Assembly (NCBI RefSeq): GCF_014646995.1
Contig: NZ_BMOI01000001.1
Span: 521,018 to 585,017 of the forward strand
Reading direction: 5' to 3'
From: Curtobacterium luteum
GTDB taxonomy: Bacteria; Actinomycetota; Actinomycetes; Actinomycetales; Microbacteriaceae
Length of the DNA stretch: 64,000 nucleotides
Positions 1-8,285 of this stretch are shown here, in pieces (position 1 is the stretch's first letter; every line of letters starts with the position of its first letter). The notes beneath the pieces are model-generated. The model searched no databases. It had not been told where the DNA came from and was given only the letters and a program-made list of their open reading frames with translations. Made by a program: the position numbers and the translations under genes.

Positions 1-594
1 GCCCGTCAGGCGCACGTCGTGCTCGCGACGCTCGGCGGACGGATCGCCGAACGCGTCGTGGCCCGCACCACCGTGCCTGTCGTCGCCGTGCCCGAGCACT
101 GGCACCACGGTGCGGGCCCGGTCGTGGTCGGCGTCGACGGTCGGACCGCCTCAGCCGCGCTCGCGTTCGCCGCGGACCAGGCCGCCGTCCGTGGCAGCGA
201 ACTCGTCCTCGTCCGGGCTTGGGACATTCCGCTCACGATCTCCCCGTACGCGAACATCTACCTCGCGGACGACCGGGAGCTGTGGGAGCACGAGAGCACG
301 CTCGAGCTCCAGGCCGCGAGCCGTGCCGTGGCGGACCGTCACCCAGACCTCGACGTCCGCGCGGTTCGTCGACACGGCCAGACTGCGACCGCTCTCCTGG
401 ATGAAGCCGGGGCGGATGCTTCGCTCATCGTCACCGGGCGGCGGCACCGCACCGCCATCGGGGCGTTCCTCGGAGGGTCGGTCGGTGAAGCGCTGATGCA
501 TCGCTCCCACGCGCCGATCTGCATCGTCCCCCAGCCGGCCGCCGCAGTGCCGGCGACGGCCTCCGACGTACCCGCGCCGGCGGAGGTGCACTGA
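1..594 (+). CDS. Universal stress protein, C-terminal part (truncated by window edge)
   Basis: The frame is open from base 1 and stops with TGA at 592-594, so the N-terminus lies outside the window. The visible 197 residues hold the end of one Usp domain (GGRIAERVVARTTVPVVAVPEHW) and a complete second Usp domain starting at GPVVVGVDGR and closing with the nucleotide-loop-like GGSVGEALMHRSHAPICIV. Tandem-Usp proteins of this kind bind ATP and are typical members of actinobacterial hypoxia/dormancy regulons. It is a clear paralogue of the protein at 15066-15947. It lies one base before the next usp gene, so the two are probably co-transcribed. Confidence 0.9.
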   Translation, partial: ARQAHVVLATLGGRIAERVVARTTVPVVAVPEHWHHGAGPVVVGVDGRTASAALAFAADQAAVRGSELVLVRAWDIPLTISPYANIYLADDRELWEHESTLELQAASRAVADRHPDLDVRAVRRHGQTATALLDEAGADASLIVTGRRHRTAIGAFLGGSVGEALMHRSHAPICIVPQPAAAVPATASDVPAPAEVH

Positions 595-595
595 C

Positions 596-1453
596 ATGCA
601 CGACGCGGCGGCTCTCGTGCCGCAGCACGTCGTGATCGGTATCGACGAGCACGAGGCGAGTCTGCGCACGATCGACTGGGTGATCGAACGGGATCTTCCG
701 TCCGGCAGCCGTGTCGACGTCGTCACCGTCACGAACGGATGGTCAACGGATCCCCGCGCCGATCGAGCGCTGGTGGAAGCAGCAGCGGCGCGGCTCCCTG
801 ACAGGAGTCACGTGGACGTCGAGACCCTGGTGCGGTTCGGGGCACCCGACCGCACGTTGCTCGAAGTCGCCGCCGACGCGGACCTCCTCGTGATCGGCAA
901 CCGCCGCCAACACCGACTGCGGACGGCGCTCGACGGTTGGATGCCGGAACGCATCCCGACGGTCGCCGACCTCCCGGTCGTTGTCGTTCCCGAGGACTGG
1001 GTCCCGGTCGACGGTGACGTCCTCCTCGGAGTCGACACGTCGACGGGGGACGCAGCTCTGCGGTTCGCCGCCGAAGAGGCGCTGCGGAGCCGCCACCGCC
1101 TCGGCGCGCTCCGGGCGTGGAAGCTTCCGGTCACGACGGCGACGGGCGCGCTGAGCGTGCTCGAGGACCCGCAGCTGTACGAGGACCACAACCGCGCCAT
1201 CCTCGCCGACAGTGAGCGGCTCCTGCACCTGCGCTACCCCGGGTTGCGACACCGCCCACTGCTCGAGGAAGGCGACCCCGCGGCACGGCTCCTCGCCCAC
1301 GCCCCGTTCGCCTCACTCGTCGTCGTCGGCCGTCGACACCGGACAACCCTCGGCGGTGTGTTCACCGGTTCCACCGCCCACGGCCTGATCACACAGGGGC
1401 GCACACCGCTGGCAGTGGTGCCGCAGCGGCGACGCGAACTCCTGGACCGATGA
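596..1453 (+). CDS. Tandem-domain universal stress protein
   Basis: The protein has 285 residues and two Usp domains. Domain 1 starts near HVVIGIDEHEAS, and domain 2 starts near GDVLLGVDTSTGDAALRFAAEEA and ends in VVVGRRHRTTLGGVFTGSTAHGL. The G-rich loop near each domain end is the usual nucleotide-binding signature. The gene starts one base after the upstream usp stop, so translational coupling is likely. It is very similar to the broken gene at 15947-16808 (for example both carry LLVIGNRRQHR and TALDGWMPER), so this usp-usp pair is duplicated in the window. The molecular function is unknown; a stress or dormancy role is inferred from family and context. Confidence 0.9.
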   Translation: MHDAAALVPQHVVIGIDEHEASLRTIDWVIERDLPSGSRVDVVTVTNGWSTDPRADRALVEAAAARLPDRSHVDVETLVRFGAPDRTLLEVAADADLLVIGNRRQHRLRTALDGWMPERIPTVADLPVVVVPEDWVPVDGDVLLGVDTSTGDAALRFAAEEALRSRHRLGALRAWKLPVTTATGALSVLEDPQLYEDHNRAILADSERLLHLRYPGLRHRPLLEEGDPAARLLAHAPFASLVVVGRRHRTTLGGVFTGSTAHGLITQGRTPLAVVPQRRRELLDR

Positions 1454-1486
1454 GTCTGCCTGGCGTAGTGGGTGCGATGAGGTCGT

Positions 1487-1501
1487 GGGGCCTTGGTCCT
1501 A
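1487..1501 (+). promoter_or_regulatory. DevR-like box, weak match
   Basis: GGGGCCTTGGTCCTA resembles the site repeated through this region (GGGACCTTCGGCCCT) with a changed fourth base. It sits between the usp pair and devS, but before a hairpin, so a role in devS expression is uncertain. Confidence 0.35.
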
Positions 1502-1536
1502 CCGCTGACCCCGGCGCCCTCTACGTTGCTCAACAC

Positions 1537-1575
1537 GGGGCGCCTGATCCGGACCCGAAGCGGATCGGGCGCCCC
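1537..1575 (+). terminator. Hairpin after the usp pair
   Basis: Arms 1537-1551 and 1561-1575 (GGGGCGCCTGATCCG and its near-exact complement, one mismatch) flank a 9-base loop. There is no clear T run. It probably ends the usp transcript before devS. Confidence 0.6.
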
Positions 1576-1667
1576 GGTCCGGTCAGCGCCGGGCCCCCGG
1601 TCAAGGACCGTGGACCCCGATCGACATGCCGTCATAGGATCGGAAAGTCCACATCCGAAGGGACCTC

Positions 1668-3381
1668 ATGACCGATCCGCTCGCTTTCCCGGATGCCCCG
1701 CGGTCCGCGCTCGAGCGCACGATCGATGAACTGGTCGACCGTGCGCAGGCGGTGCTCCGCACGCAGGGCAGATTGCGGAACCTCCTCGCCGCGAACCGGC
1801 GGATCGTCGAGCACCTGGCCCTCGAGGACACGTTGCACGCGGTCGTGGCCGCGGCCCTGGAACTCGTCGACGCGGAGTACGGCGCGCTCGGCGTGATCGC
1901 ACCGGACGGCGAGGAACTCGAACGGTTAATCCACGTCGGGATGGACGAGGAGCACGTCCGGCGCATCGGACACCTCCCCCGAGGCAAGGGTGTGCTCGGG
2001 GCCGTCGTGCAGGACGCGCGCCCCGTCCGGTTGGAGCACCTCGGTGAGGACCCGCGCTCCGCTGGGTTCCCGGCGGGTCACCCGCCGATGGAGGGGTTCC
2101 TCGGGGTGCCGCTGCGGGTGCGCGACAAGGTCTACGGCAACCTCTACCTGACGAACCCGCGTCGCGGGCACTTCACGCAGGAGGATCAGGAGCTCGTCGA
2201 GGCGCTCGGCGCGACCGCAGGCGTGGCTATCGACAACGCGCGTCTGTTCGAAGAGAGCCAGCTGCGCGAACGGTGGGCGACCGCGACGGCCGACGTCAGT
2301 TCGGCGCTCGTCGCGGACGAGTCCATCGAGGACGTCCTCACGATCATCGCCGACCGGGTCCTCGCGTTCGTCGACGCGCACCTGGTCACCATCGTCCTGC
2401 CCGACGCCGACGCCGAGTACCTGCAGGTGGCGATCGCGGTCGGTCCTGTCGCGGACCCGGTCCGCGACCGCCGGTACCCCGCCGCCGAATCGCTCGCCGG
2501 GCGTGCCATCGACACGGGTGCCGTCGTCGCGGACACGACCGGAACCGCGGTCGCCGGGGTCGAGTGGACGCCCCCGCTCGGGCCGACGATCGCGATCCCG
2601 CTCCGGGTGGCCGGCGACGCACTCGGCGCGCTCGTCGTCGCCCGCGGGCCGGGCGGCCCGGTGTTCGCCGACGCCGAACTGGGCATGGCGGGCGAGTTCG
2701 GCCGGCAGACCAGCGTCGCACTCGCAGTGGCGCGGGGCCGTCGAGACCGACGGCGCCTGGAACTCGCCGAGGACCGCAGCAGAATCGCCAGGGACCTGCA
2801 CGACCACGTCATCCAACGGCTGTTCGGATCCGGACTGGCACTGCAGGCGACCGCCCTGCGCGTCCCGGAGGACCTCCGCGACCACCTCGAGGAGCAGGTC
2901 AGCGCCATCGACGCGGCGATCGCTGAGGTCCGCACAGCGGTCTTCACGCTCGGCAGCTCCAACCGCCCAGCCGCACGGAGCACCCGGGAACGGCTGCTGG
3001 ACGTCGTCACAGAGCTCCGCCCAGCACTCTCCCGCCCGCCTCGCATCACCTTCAGCGGTCCGGTCGACATCGACGTTACGGGGGCGCTCGCCCACGACGT
3101 CGTCGCCGCGGTTCGGGAGTCCGTCGCCAACGTCGCGCGACACGCCCCGGGCGCGGAATGCCGGGTCGAGGTCGCCGTCACCGACGACGCCGTGCAGGTG
3201 GTCGTCGAGGACGACGGCCCTGGTCCCGGGGTCGAGCGAGCGTCGGAGCGGTACCGCCAACCTGGCCGCCCGCGCGACGATGCGCGGCGGACGCTACGAG
3301 CTCGGCCCCGGGGCCGACGGCGGCACCACCGTCGTCTGGGCCGCACCCCTCGGACGAACCGAACGGAAGGAACCACGATGA
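1668..3381 (+). pseudogene. devS: DevS-like GAF sensor histidine kinase, frameshifted near its end
   Basis: The protein has two GAF domains (about residues 45-190 and 215-360), a HisKA_3 box with phospho-acceptor His378 in RDLHDHVIQRL, and a HATPase region with N box (ESVANVARHA) and DDGPGPG. The segment GFPAGHPPMEGFLGVPLRVRD matches the DevS/DosS GAF-A signature, so haem-based redox or oxygen sensing is likely (inference). After DDGPGPG the expected C-terminal GTANLAARATMRGG is found one frame over and ends at TGA 3379-3381. Dropping one G from the run at 3228-3231 restores a 570-residue kinase that overlaps the regulator start by ATGA. As it stands, the kinase frame runs on into the regulator and makes a 783-residue fusion (1668-4019). 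The start ATG follows GAAGGGACCTC. Confidence 0.8.
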
Positions 3382-4019
3382 TCAAGGTGTTCCTCGTCGA
3401 CGACCACGAGATCGTGCGACGCGGCGTCGCCGACCTCATCGACGCGCAACCCGACCTGCAGGTCGTCGGCGAAGCCGCCACCGTGCGGGACACAACGGGA
3501 CGGGTGGCCGCGACCCGACCCGACGTCGTCGTGCTCGACGTCCGCCTCCCGGACGGCAGCGGCGTCGACGCGTGCCGCTCGGTGCGGTCCGCGCACCCGG
3601 AGATCGCGTGCCTGATGCTGACCGCGTACGACGACGAGTCGGCGATGCAAGCAGCGCTGCTCGCCGGCGCGTCCGGGTACGTCGTGAAGGACATCCGCGG
3701 GCAGACCCTGGTCGAGGACATCCGGCAGGTCGCGGCAGGTCGCAGTCTCCTCCCGGCCGTCCCGGTGGCGCAGGCGGTCGAACGCATCACCAGGCGGCCG
3801 GAGGACGACCTGCCGGACCTCACGCTCCGGGAACGGCAGGTGCTCGAACTCATCGCCGTCGGGTTGACGAACCGCCAGATCGGCGAACGGCTCGATCTCG
3901 CTGAGAAGACCGTGAAGAACTACGTGTCCGGGCTGCTCGCCAAACTGGGACTCGAGCGCCGGACACAGGCCGCGCTGTACGGCGCCGACCACGGGATACG
4001 CAAACCCGACGCACGGTGA
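3378..4019 (+). CDS. devR: DevR/NarL-type response regulator
   Basis: The 213-residue protein has a receiver domain with acidic pocket D8-D9, phospho-acceptor D54 in VVLDVRLPDG, a conserved Thr (MLTAYD) and Lys (YVVKDI). A LuxR/NarL-type HTH follows (LTLRERQVLELIAVGLTNRQ, then EKTVKNYVSGLLAKLGLERR). This layout and the DevS-like partner identify it as DevR/DosR-like, which in mycobacteria switches on genes under hypoxia, NO or CO. It is the obvious candidate to bind the repeated GGGACCTTCGGCCCT-type sites in this window. Its ATG is in frame with the kinase only because of the single-base shift upstream, so it may be made both alone and as a kinase fusion. Confidence 0.88.
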   Translation: MIKVFLVDDHEIVRRGVADLIDAQPDLQVVGEAATVRDTTGRVAATRPDVVVLDVRLPDGSGVDACRSVRSAHPEIACLMLTAYDDESAMQAALLAGASGYVVKDIRGQTLVEDIRQVAAGRSLLPAVPVAQAVERITRRPEDDLPDLTLRERQVLELIAVGLTNRQIGERLDLAEKTVKNYVSGLLAKLGLERRTQAALYGADHGIRKPDAR

Positions 4020-4023
4020 CACG

Positions 4024-4063
4024 ACAGAGCCCGAGGACAGGGTCTCTCGTCCTCGGGCTCTGT
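4024..4063 (+). terminator. Terminator after devR
   Basis: A perfect 15-bp stem (4024-4038 with 4049-4063, ACAGAGCCCGAGGAC and its complement) encloses a 10-base loop, five bases after the devR stop. Confidence 0.8.
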
Positions 4064-4080
4064 CCCTGCGTCCGTTCGGC

Positions 4081-4245
4081 TCAGATGAGCCACGGCGCCT
4101 TGCGAACAGCGGGGAGTCGCTTCCACCAGACACCGAGCCCCCACGTGTCCCCGGCCGAGAGCGCGGCGACCACGATCAGCGCGAGCGCGTAGACGATGTG
4201 GTAGTCCACGAGCGGGTTCGTCGTTGGTCCCGGCTGGCTGCTTCG
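4081..4245 (-). pseudogene. C-terminal remnant of a DoxX-like membrane protein
   Basis: Reading leftward to a TGA at 4083-4081 gives a peptide containing NPLVDYHIVYALALIVVAA then GDTWGLGVWWKRLP. It has one membrane helix and resembles the C-terminus of DoxX-family (quinone-related) actinobacterial membrane proteins. No start codon or N-terminal half is present, because the frame runs directly into the terminator hairpin of the next gene. It is best read as a deletion remnant sandwiched between two terminators. The family call rests on motif recognition only. Confidence 0.45.
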
Positions 4246-4259
4246 CGGGAGGGCGGACG

Positions 4260-4298
4260 AGGAGGGGCCCGCCGGTCATCGACCGGCGGGCCCCTCCT
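4260..4298 (-). terminator. Terminator of the xfp-dehydrogenase operon
   Basis: A perfect 17-bp stem (4260-4276 with 4282-4298) and a 5-base loop lie just past the dehydrogenase stop at 4316. Confidence 0.8.
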
Positions 4299-4315
4299 CT
4301 GGTCCTTGGTGGGAG

Positions 4316-5371
4316 TCAGGGGCGCACGAGGATCTTGACGTGGTCCTCGTTGTGGTGGATCAGCTGGTCGAAGCCCTGCTCGATGAGGTCGTCAAGCGCG
4401 ATCCGACCGGTTATGAACGGTGCGAGGTCGAGTTTGCCGGACCGTACGAGTTCGATCGTCGCAGCGTGGTCGTTCGCGTACGCGATGGTGCCGCGGAGGT
4501 CGATCTCCTTGACGACGAGCTTCTCGAGGTCGACGACGGGCCGGTGGCCCCAGATCGAGACGTTCACGATCGCTGCGCCTGGACGCACTGCGTCGAGGAG
4601 GGTGTCGAGCACGACGTCGACCCCGGCGCACTCGAATCCGACGTCGGCCCCGCGACCGCCAGTCAGGGCACGGACTTCAGACGGTACGTCGACCTCGGTC
4701 GGGTCGAGCACGTGGTCGGCGACCCCGGTGCGGGTCGCCATGGCCTTCCGTGCAGCACTGACCTCGCTGAGGATGACGGTGAGCCCCTCCGCCTTGCAGA
4801 TCGCCGCGGTCAACAGGCCGATCGGTCCGCCACCGCCGACGAGTGCGACGTCGCCGGAGCGCGCCCCGCTGCGAACGAAGGCGTGGTGGCCCACCGAGAG
4901 GGGTTCGATGAGTGCAGCCTGGTCGAGCGGCAGGTCACCCACCGGGTGCACCCATCGGCGCTCGACCGCGATGCGCTCTGACAGGCCTCCACCGCGGCCG
5001 GCGAGCCCGATGAAGTTCATGTCCGGTGACAGCTGGTACTCGGTGCCCGGGTCGGCGGGCACGTCGTCGCGGATGATGTACGGCTCGACGACGACGTGCT
5101 CGCCGATCTGCAGGTCCGTGACGCCGGCCCCGAGCGCCGCGACCGTGCCCGACATCTCGTGCCCGAGCGTCACGGGAGCGGCCTCCCCCGAGATCGGGTG
5201 CGGATGTCCGGCCGGCGGGACGAAGATCGGTCCGTCGAGGTACTCGTGCAGGTCGGTACCGCAGATGCCGCACCAGGCGACATCGATGAGCACGGTGCCC
5301 GGGGTGGCTTCCGGTGCCGGGACGTCCTCGATGCGGATGTCACCGCGGTCGTGGTATCGGGCTGCCTTCAT
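4316..5371 (-). CDS. Zinc-dependent 2,3-butanediol-dehydrogenase-like MDR protein
   Basis: This 351-residue medium-chain dehydrogenase oxidises or reduces a small alcohol/ketone with NAD(P). The GroES-like half has catalytic Zn ligands in GICGTDLHEY and LGHEMSG (zinc-binding GHE). The four-Cys structural zinc lobe of classical ADHs is absent, as in butanediol/sorbitol-type enzymes. The Rossmann half has VGGGGPIGLLTA. An upstream ATG at 5407 exists, but ATG 5371 follows GAGGAG at good spacing and starts at MKAARYHDRG, the normal family start. It follows xfp by 32 bases in the same direction, so it is probably the second gene of a fermentative operon. The exact substrate is not decidable from sequence. 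Confidence 0.85.
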   Translation of the reverse strand: MKAARYHDRGDIRIEDVPAPEATPGTVLIDVAWCGICGTDLHEYLDGPIFVPPAGHPHPISGEAAPVTLGHEMSGTVAALGAGVTDLQIGEHVVVEPYIIRDDVPADPGTEYQLSPDMNFIGLAGRGGGLSERIAVERRWVHPVGDLPLDQAALIEPLSVGHHAFVRSGARSGDVALVGGGGPIGLLTAAICKAEGLTVILSEVSAARKAMATRTGVADHVLDPTEVDVPSEVRALTGGRGADVGFECAGVDVVLDTLLDAVRPGAAIVNVSIWGHRPVVDLEKLVVKEIDLRGTIAYANDHAATIELVRSGKLDLAPFITGRIALDDLIEQGFDQLIHHNEDHVKILVRP

Positions 5372-5403
5372 GGTCGTTGTCTCCTCGTTGTGCTGGTGGA
5401 TGG

Positions 5404-7941
5404 TCATTCGTTGTCCCCACCCGTAGCGGCGGACGCGGCGGCGGCCGCGCCGACGCCGACGTTGGCGGAGCGCACCGACGTGGCGTCGTGCGTCGCGGTG
5501 TCACCGTCGGTCCACGTCCAGTCGGCGACGTCCGGCGCGTCTTCGCCGTGGGCCCGCGTGTAGGCCCTCGCAGCGACCCGGGCGTCCTGCATCCGTTGGC
5601 GGAGTCCGGCGTAGCGGGACCCGAGACCGGGGACGCGATCGAGCACGTCGATCACGAGGTGGAACCGGTCCATGTCGTTGAGCATCACCATGTCGAACGG
5701 CGTCGTGGTCGTGCCCTCCTCCTTGTAGCCGCGCACGTGCAGGTTCGCGTGGCCGTGACGGCGGTAGGTCAACCGGTGGATGAGCCAGGGGTACCCGTGG
5801 TAAGCGAAGACGACGGGCTTGTCGGTGGTGAAGACCGCGTCGTACTCCGCATCGGACAGCCCGTGCGGGTGCTCCCCCTCGGACACCAGGCGCATCAGGT
5901 CGACGACGTTCACGACGCGGACGCGCAGGTCCGGTACCTCGTCCTGCAGGATCGACACGGCCGCCAAGGTCTCGAGCGTCGGCACGTCCCCCGCGCAGGC
6001 GAGCACCACGTCGGGTTCCTCGCCGGGAAGCTCGTTGCCCGCCCACTCGAAGATCCCGAGCCCGCGGGTCATGTGGGCGATGGCTTCGTCCATCGACAAC
6101 CAGTTGAACGTGGGCTGTTTGCCGGCGACGACGACGTTGACGTAGTCGACGGAGCGCAGGCAGTGGTCGTAGGTCGAGAGCAGCGTGTTCGCGTCGAAGG
6201 GCAGGTAGACGCGGACCACGTCGGGCTTCTTGTTGACGACGTGGTCGATGAACCCGGGGTCCTGGTGCGAGAGCCCGTTGTGGTCCTGCCGCCAGACGTG
6301 CGACGAGAGCAGGTAGTTGAGGGAGGCGATCGGGCGACGCCACGGGATCGTCTTGCTGACCTTCAGCCACTTGGCGTGTTGGTTGAGCATCGAGTCGACG
6401 ATGTGGATGAACGCTTCGTAGCTGGTGAAGAGGCCGTGCCGCCCCGTCAGCAGGTACCCCTCGAGCCAGCCCTGGCACTGGTGCTCGCTGAGCATCTCCA
6501 TGACGCGCCCGGCTCGGGCGAGGTGCTCGTCCGACGGGAGGTACTCGGCGTCCCACTGCTTGTCGGTGACCTCGAGCACGGCACTCAGGCGGTTCGACGC
6601 TGTTTCGTCCGGGCCGAAGATCCGGAAGCTGTCCGGGTTCAGGCGCACGACCTCGGCCAGCCACTCGCCGAGCACCCGCGTGGACTCGTTGACCGAGCCG
6701 CCGTGCGTGGGCACCTCGACCGCGTGATCGCGGAAGTTGGGGAGCACGAGGTCCCGCTTGAGCAGGCCGCCGTTCGCGACCGGGTTCGCGCTCATCCTGC
6801 GGTCCCCCTCGGGTGCGAGTGCGGTCGCGAGCGCCACGGGCGCGCCCGCATCATCGAACAGCTCCTCGGGACGGTAGGAACGGAGCCAGCCCTCGAGCAC
6901 GTGGAGGTGCTCCTCGGTGTCGCGGGCGTTCGCGAGCGGCACCTGGTGGGCGCGCCAGTTGCCCTCGGCTGGCTTGCCGTCGATCTCCGGCGGGCACGTC
7001 CAGCCCTTCGGCGTCCGGAGGATGATCATCGGCCAGGCCGGTCGACCGTCGAGCGTGCCCGCGCCGGCCTGTTCCTTGATGTCGGCGATGTGGTCGAGGA
7101 CCCGGTCGAGCGTCGCGGCCATGCGGGCGTGCACGGCGCGGGGGTCCTCGCCGTCGAAGCCGCCGGAGACGACGTACGGCGTGTGGCCGTAGCCGCGCAT
7201 CAGGGCGAGGAGCTCGTCCTCCGGGATGCGGGCGAGGACCGTGGGGTTGGCGATCTTGTACCCGTTGAGGTGCAGGATCGGCAGGACGACCCCGTCGTGC
7301 AGGGGGTCCATGAACTTGTTGGAGTGCCAGCTCGTGGCGAGCGGCCCGGTCTCGGCCTCGCCGTCGCCGACGACCGCGGCGACGAGCAGCCCGGGATTGT
7401 CGAAGGCGGCGCCGTACGCGTGGGACAGTGCGTAGCCGAGTTCTCCGCCCTCGTGGATCGAGCCCGGGGTTTCCGGTGCTGCGTGGGAGGGGATGCCGCC
7501 GGGGAAGGAGAACTGCCGGAAGAGCTTCCGGACGCCGTCCTCGGTCTGCGAGATCCCCGGGTAGACCTCGCTGTAGGTTCCGTCCAGGTACGCGTTGGCG
7601 ACCATGCCGGGGCCGCCGTGTCCCGGACCCGTGACGTACAGCGTGTCGAGGTCACGCTCCTGGATGACCCGGTTGAGGTGGGCGTACACGAAGTTGAGAC
7701 CTGGAGTGGTGCCCCAGTGTCCGAGAAGGCGCGGCTTGACGTCGTCACGAGTGAGCGGGCGGCGGAGCAGCGGGTTGTCGAGCAGGTAGATCTGGCCCAC
7801 GGACAGGTAGTTCGCCGTCCGCCACCACGTGTGCAGCTGATCGAGCACCCGGTCGTCCACCGATCTGCCGGAACCGCGCCGGAATGCTGCTGCCTCCGAT
7901 CCGGTGGGCGTTCTGGTGATCGTCGTGGTCATGTCGCTCAT
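5404..7941 (-). CDS. xfp: Xylulose-5-phosphate/fructose-6-phosphate phosphoketolase
   Basis: The protein has 845 residues, close to the usual size of about 800. It splits xylulose-5-P (or fructose-6-P) with phosphate into acetyl-P and a C3 (or C4) sugar phosphate, using thiamine diphosphate. Family signatures include [29 protein letters not shown], the ThDP/Mg-binding [10 protein letters not shown] and the C-terminal half with [11 protein letters not shown]. The start at 7941 follows GAGGAAG; the longer frame upstream is not needed. A DevR-like box lies 77 bases upstream in the divergent region with cydA. The route would give ATP from acetyl-P when respiration is limited, which fits the neighbouring bd oxidase and dehydrogenases. 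Confidence 0.95.
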   Translation of the reverse strand: MSDMTTTITRTPTGSEAAAFRRGSGRSVDDRVLDQLHTWWRTANYLSVGQIYLLDNPLLRRPLTRDDVKPRLLGHWGTTPGLNFVYAHLNRVIQERDLDTLYVTGPGHGGPGMVANAYLDGTYSEVYPGISQTEDGVRKLFRQFSFPGGIPSHAAPETPGSIHEGGELGYALSHAYGAAFDNPGLLVAAVVGDGEAETGPLATSWHSNKFMDPLHDGVVLPILHLNGYKIANPTVLARIPEDELLALMRGYGHTPYVVSGGFDGEDPRAVHARMAATLDRVLDHIADIKEQAGAGTLDGRPAWPMIILRTPKGWTCPPEIDGKPAEGNWRAHQVPLANARDTEEHLHVLEGWLRSYRPEELFDDAGAPVALATALAPEGDRRMSANPVANGGLLKRDLVLPNFRDHAVEVPTHGGSVNESTRVLGEWLAEVVRLNPDSFRIFGPDETASNRLSAVLEVTDKQWDAEYLPSDEHLARAGRVMEMLSEHQCQGWLEGYLLTGRHGLFTSYEAFIHIVDSMLNQHAKWLKVSKTIPWRRPIASLNYLLSSHVWRQDHNGLSHQDPGFIDHVVNKKPDVVRVYLPFDANTLLSTYDHCLRSVDYVNVVVAGKQPTFNWLSMDEAIAHMTRGLGIFEWAGNELPGEEPDVVLACAGDVPTLETLAAVSILQDEVPDLRVRVVNVVDLMRLVSEGEHPHGLSDAEYDAVFTTDKPVVFAYHGYPWLIHRLTYRRHGHANLHVRGYKEEGTTTTPFDMVMLNDMDRFHLVIDVLDRVPGLGSRYAGLRQRMQDARVAARAYTRAHGEDAPDVADWTWTDGDTATHDATSVRSANVGVGAAAAASAATGGDNE

Positions 7942-8017
7942 GCGTCTTCCTCGCTCCCCGTCCGTGGCCGAACGGTCGCGGACCACTCGATCCTCGGCGC
8001 CGCTGGGTGCCGCGCGC

Positions 8018-8032
8018 AGGGTCGAAGGTCCC
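8018..8032 (-). promoter_or_regulatory. DevR-like box for xfp
   Basis: On the minus strand it reads GGGACCTTCGACCCT, a near-consensus copy of the repeated site, 77 bases upstream of the xfp start. Confidence 0.65.
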
Positions 8033-8043
8033 GCGTGCACGAC

Positions 8044-8058
8044 GGGACCTTGGACTCT
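8044..8058 (+). promoter_or_regulatory. DevR-like box upstream of the small ORF/cydA
   Basis: GGGACCTTGGACTCT is a good left half with a degenerate right half. It lies 27 bases before the small ORF at 8085 and points toward cydA. Confidence 0.5.
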
Positions 8059-8084
8059 GCGGTCTTCGGCGATCGTGAGCGAGG

Positions 8085-8228
8085 TTGGAGCACATCCACG
8101 CAGACGACCATCATCACCGCGTTCCCGAGGCCGAGTGGGAGCGCCTCAAGCGGGAAGCGCGCGACCGCGCCCAGCGACAGACCGAATCGGAGTCGCCGCG
8201 CTGCGCTGACGGTGAGCCGAGTGAGTGA
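8085..8228 (+). CDS. Possible small protein (47 aa) between xfp and cydA
   Basis: A short frame starting with TTG encodes a His/acidic N-terminus ([19 protein letters not shown]) and a helical charged segment ([20 protein letters not shown]). Codon third positions are mostly G or C, as in real genes here, and the residue pattern looks like a protein rather than a shadow frame. A DevR-like box lies 27 bases upstream. The TTG start, weak ribosome site and lack of a recognisable family keep confidence low. The His-rich start hints at metal binding (inference only). Confidence 0.35.
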   Translation: MEHIHADDHHHRVPEAEWERLKREARDRAQRQTESESPRCADGEPSE

Positions 8229-8235
8229 TGTGCGC

Positions 8236-8250
8236 GGGACGAAGGTCCCT
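8236..8250 (+). promoter_or_regulatory. DevR-like box for cydAB, palindromic
   Basis: GGGACGAAGGTCCCT contains a perfect GGGAC/GTCCC inverted repeat. It ends 36 bases before the cydA ATG, so it may overlap the promoter or lie downstream of it. Confidence 0.65.
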
Positions 8251-8285
8251 GGCGCCCAAGCGTTGAGGGCAGCAGGGTCGACCGC

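Noticed and set aside
1668..4019. A genuine evolved hybrid histidine kinase
   Set aside because: The expected kinase C-terminus and its stop are still present one frame over, ending in ATGA at the regulator start. The fusion is therefore the result of one base, not a normal hybrid design.
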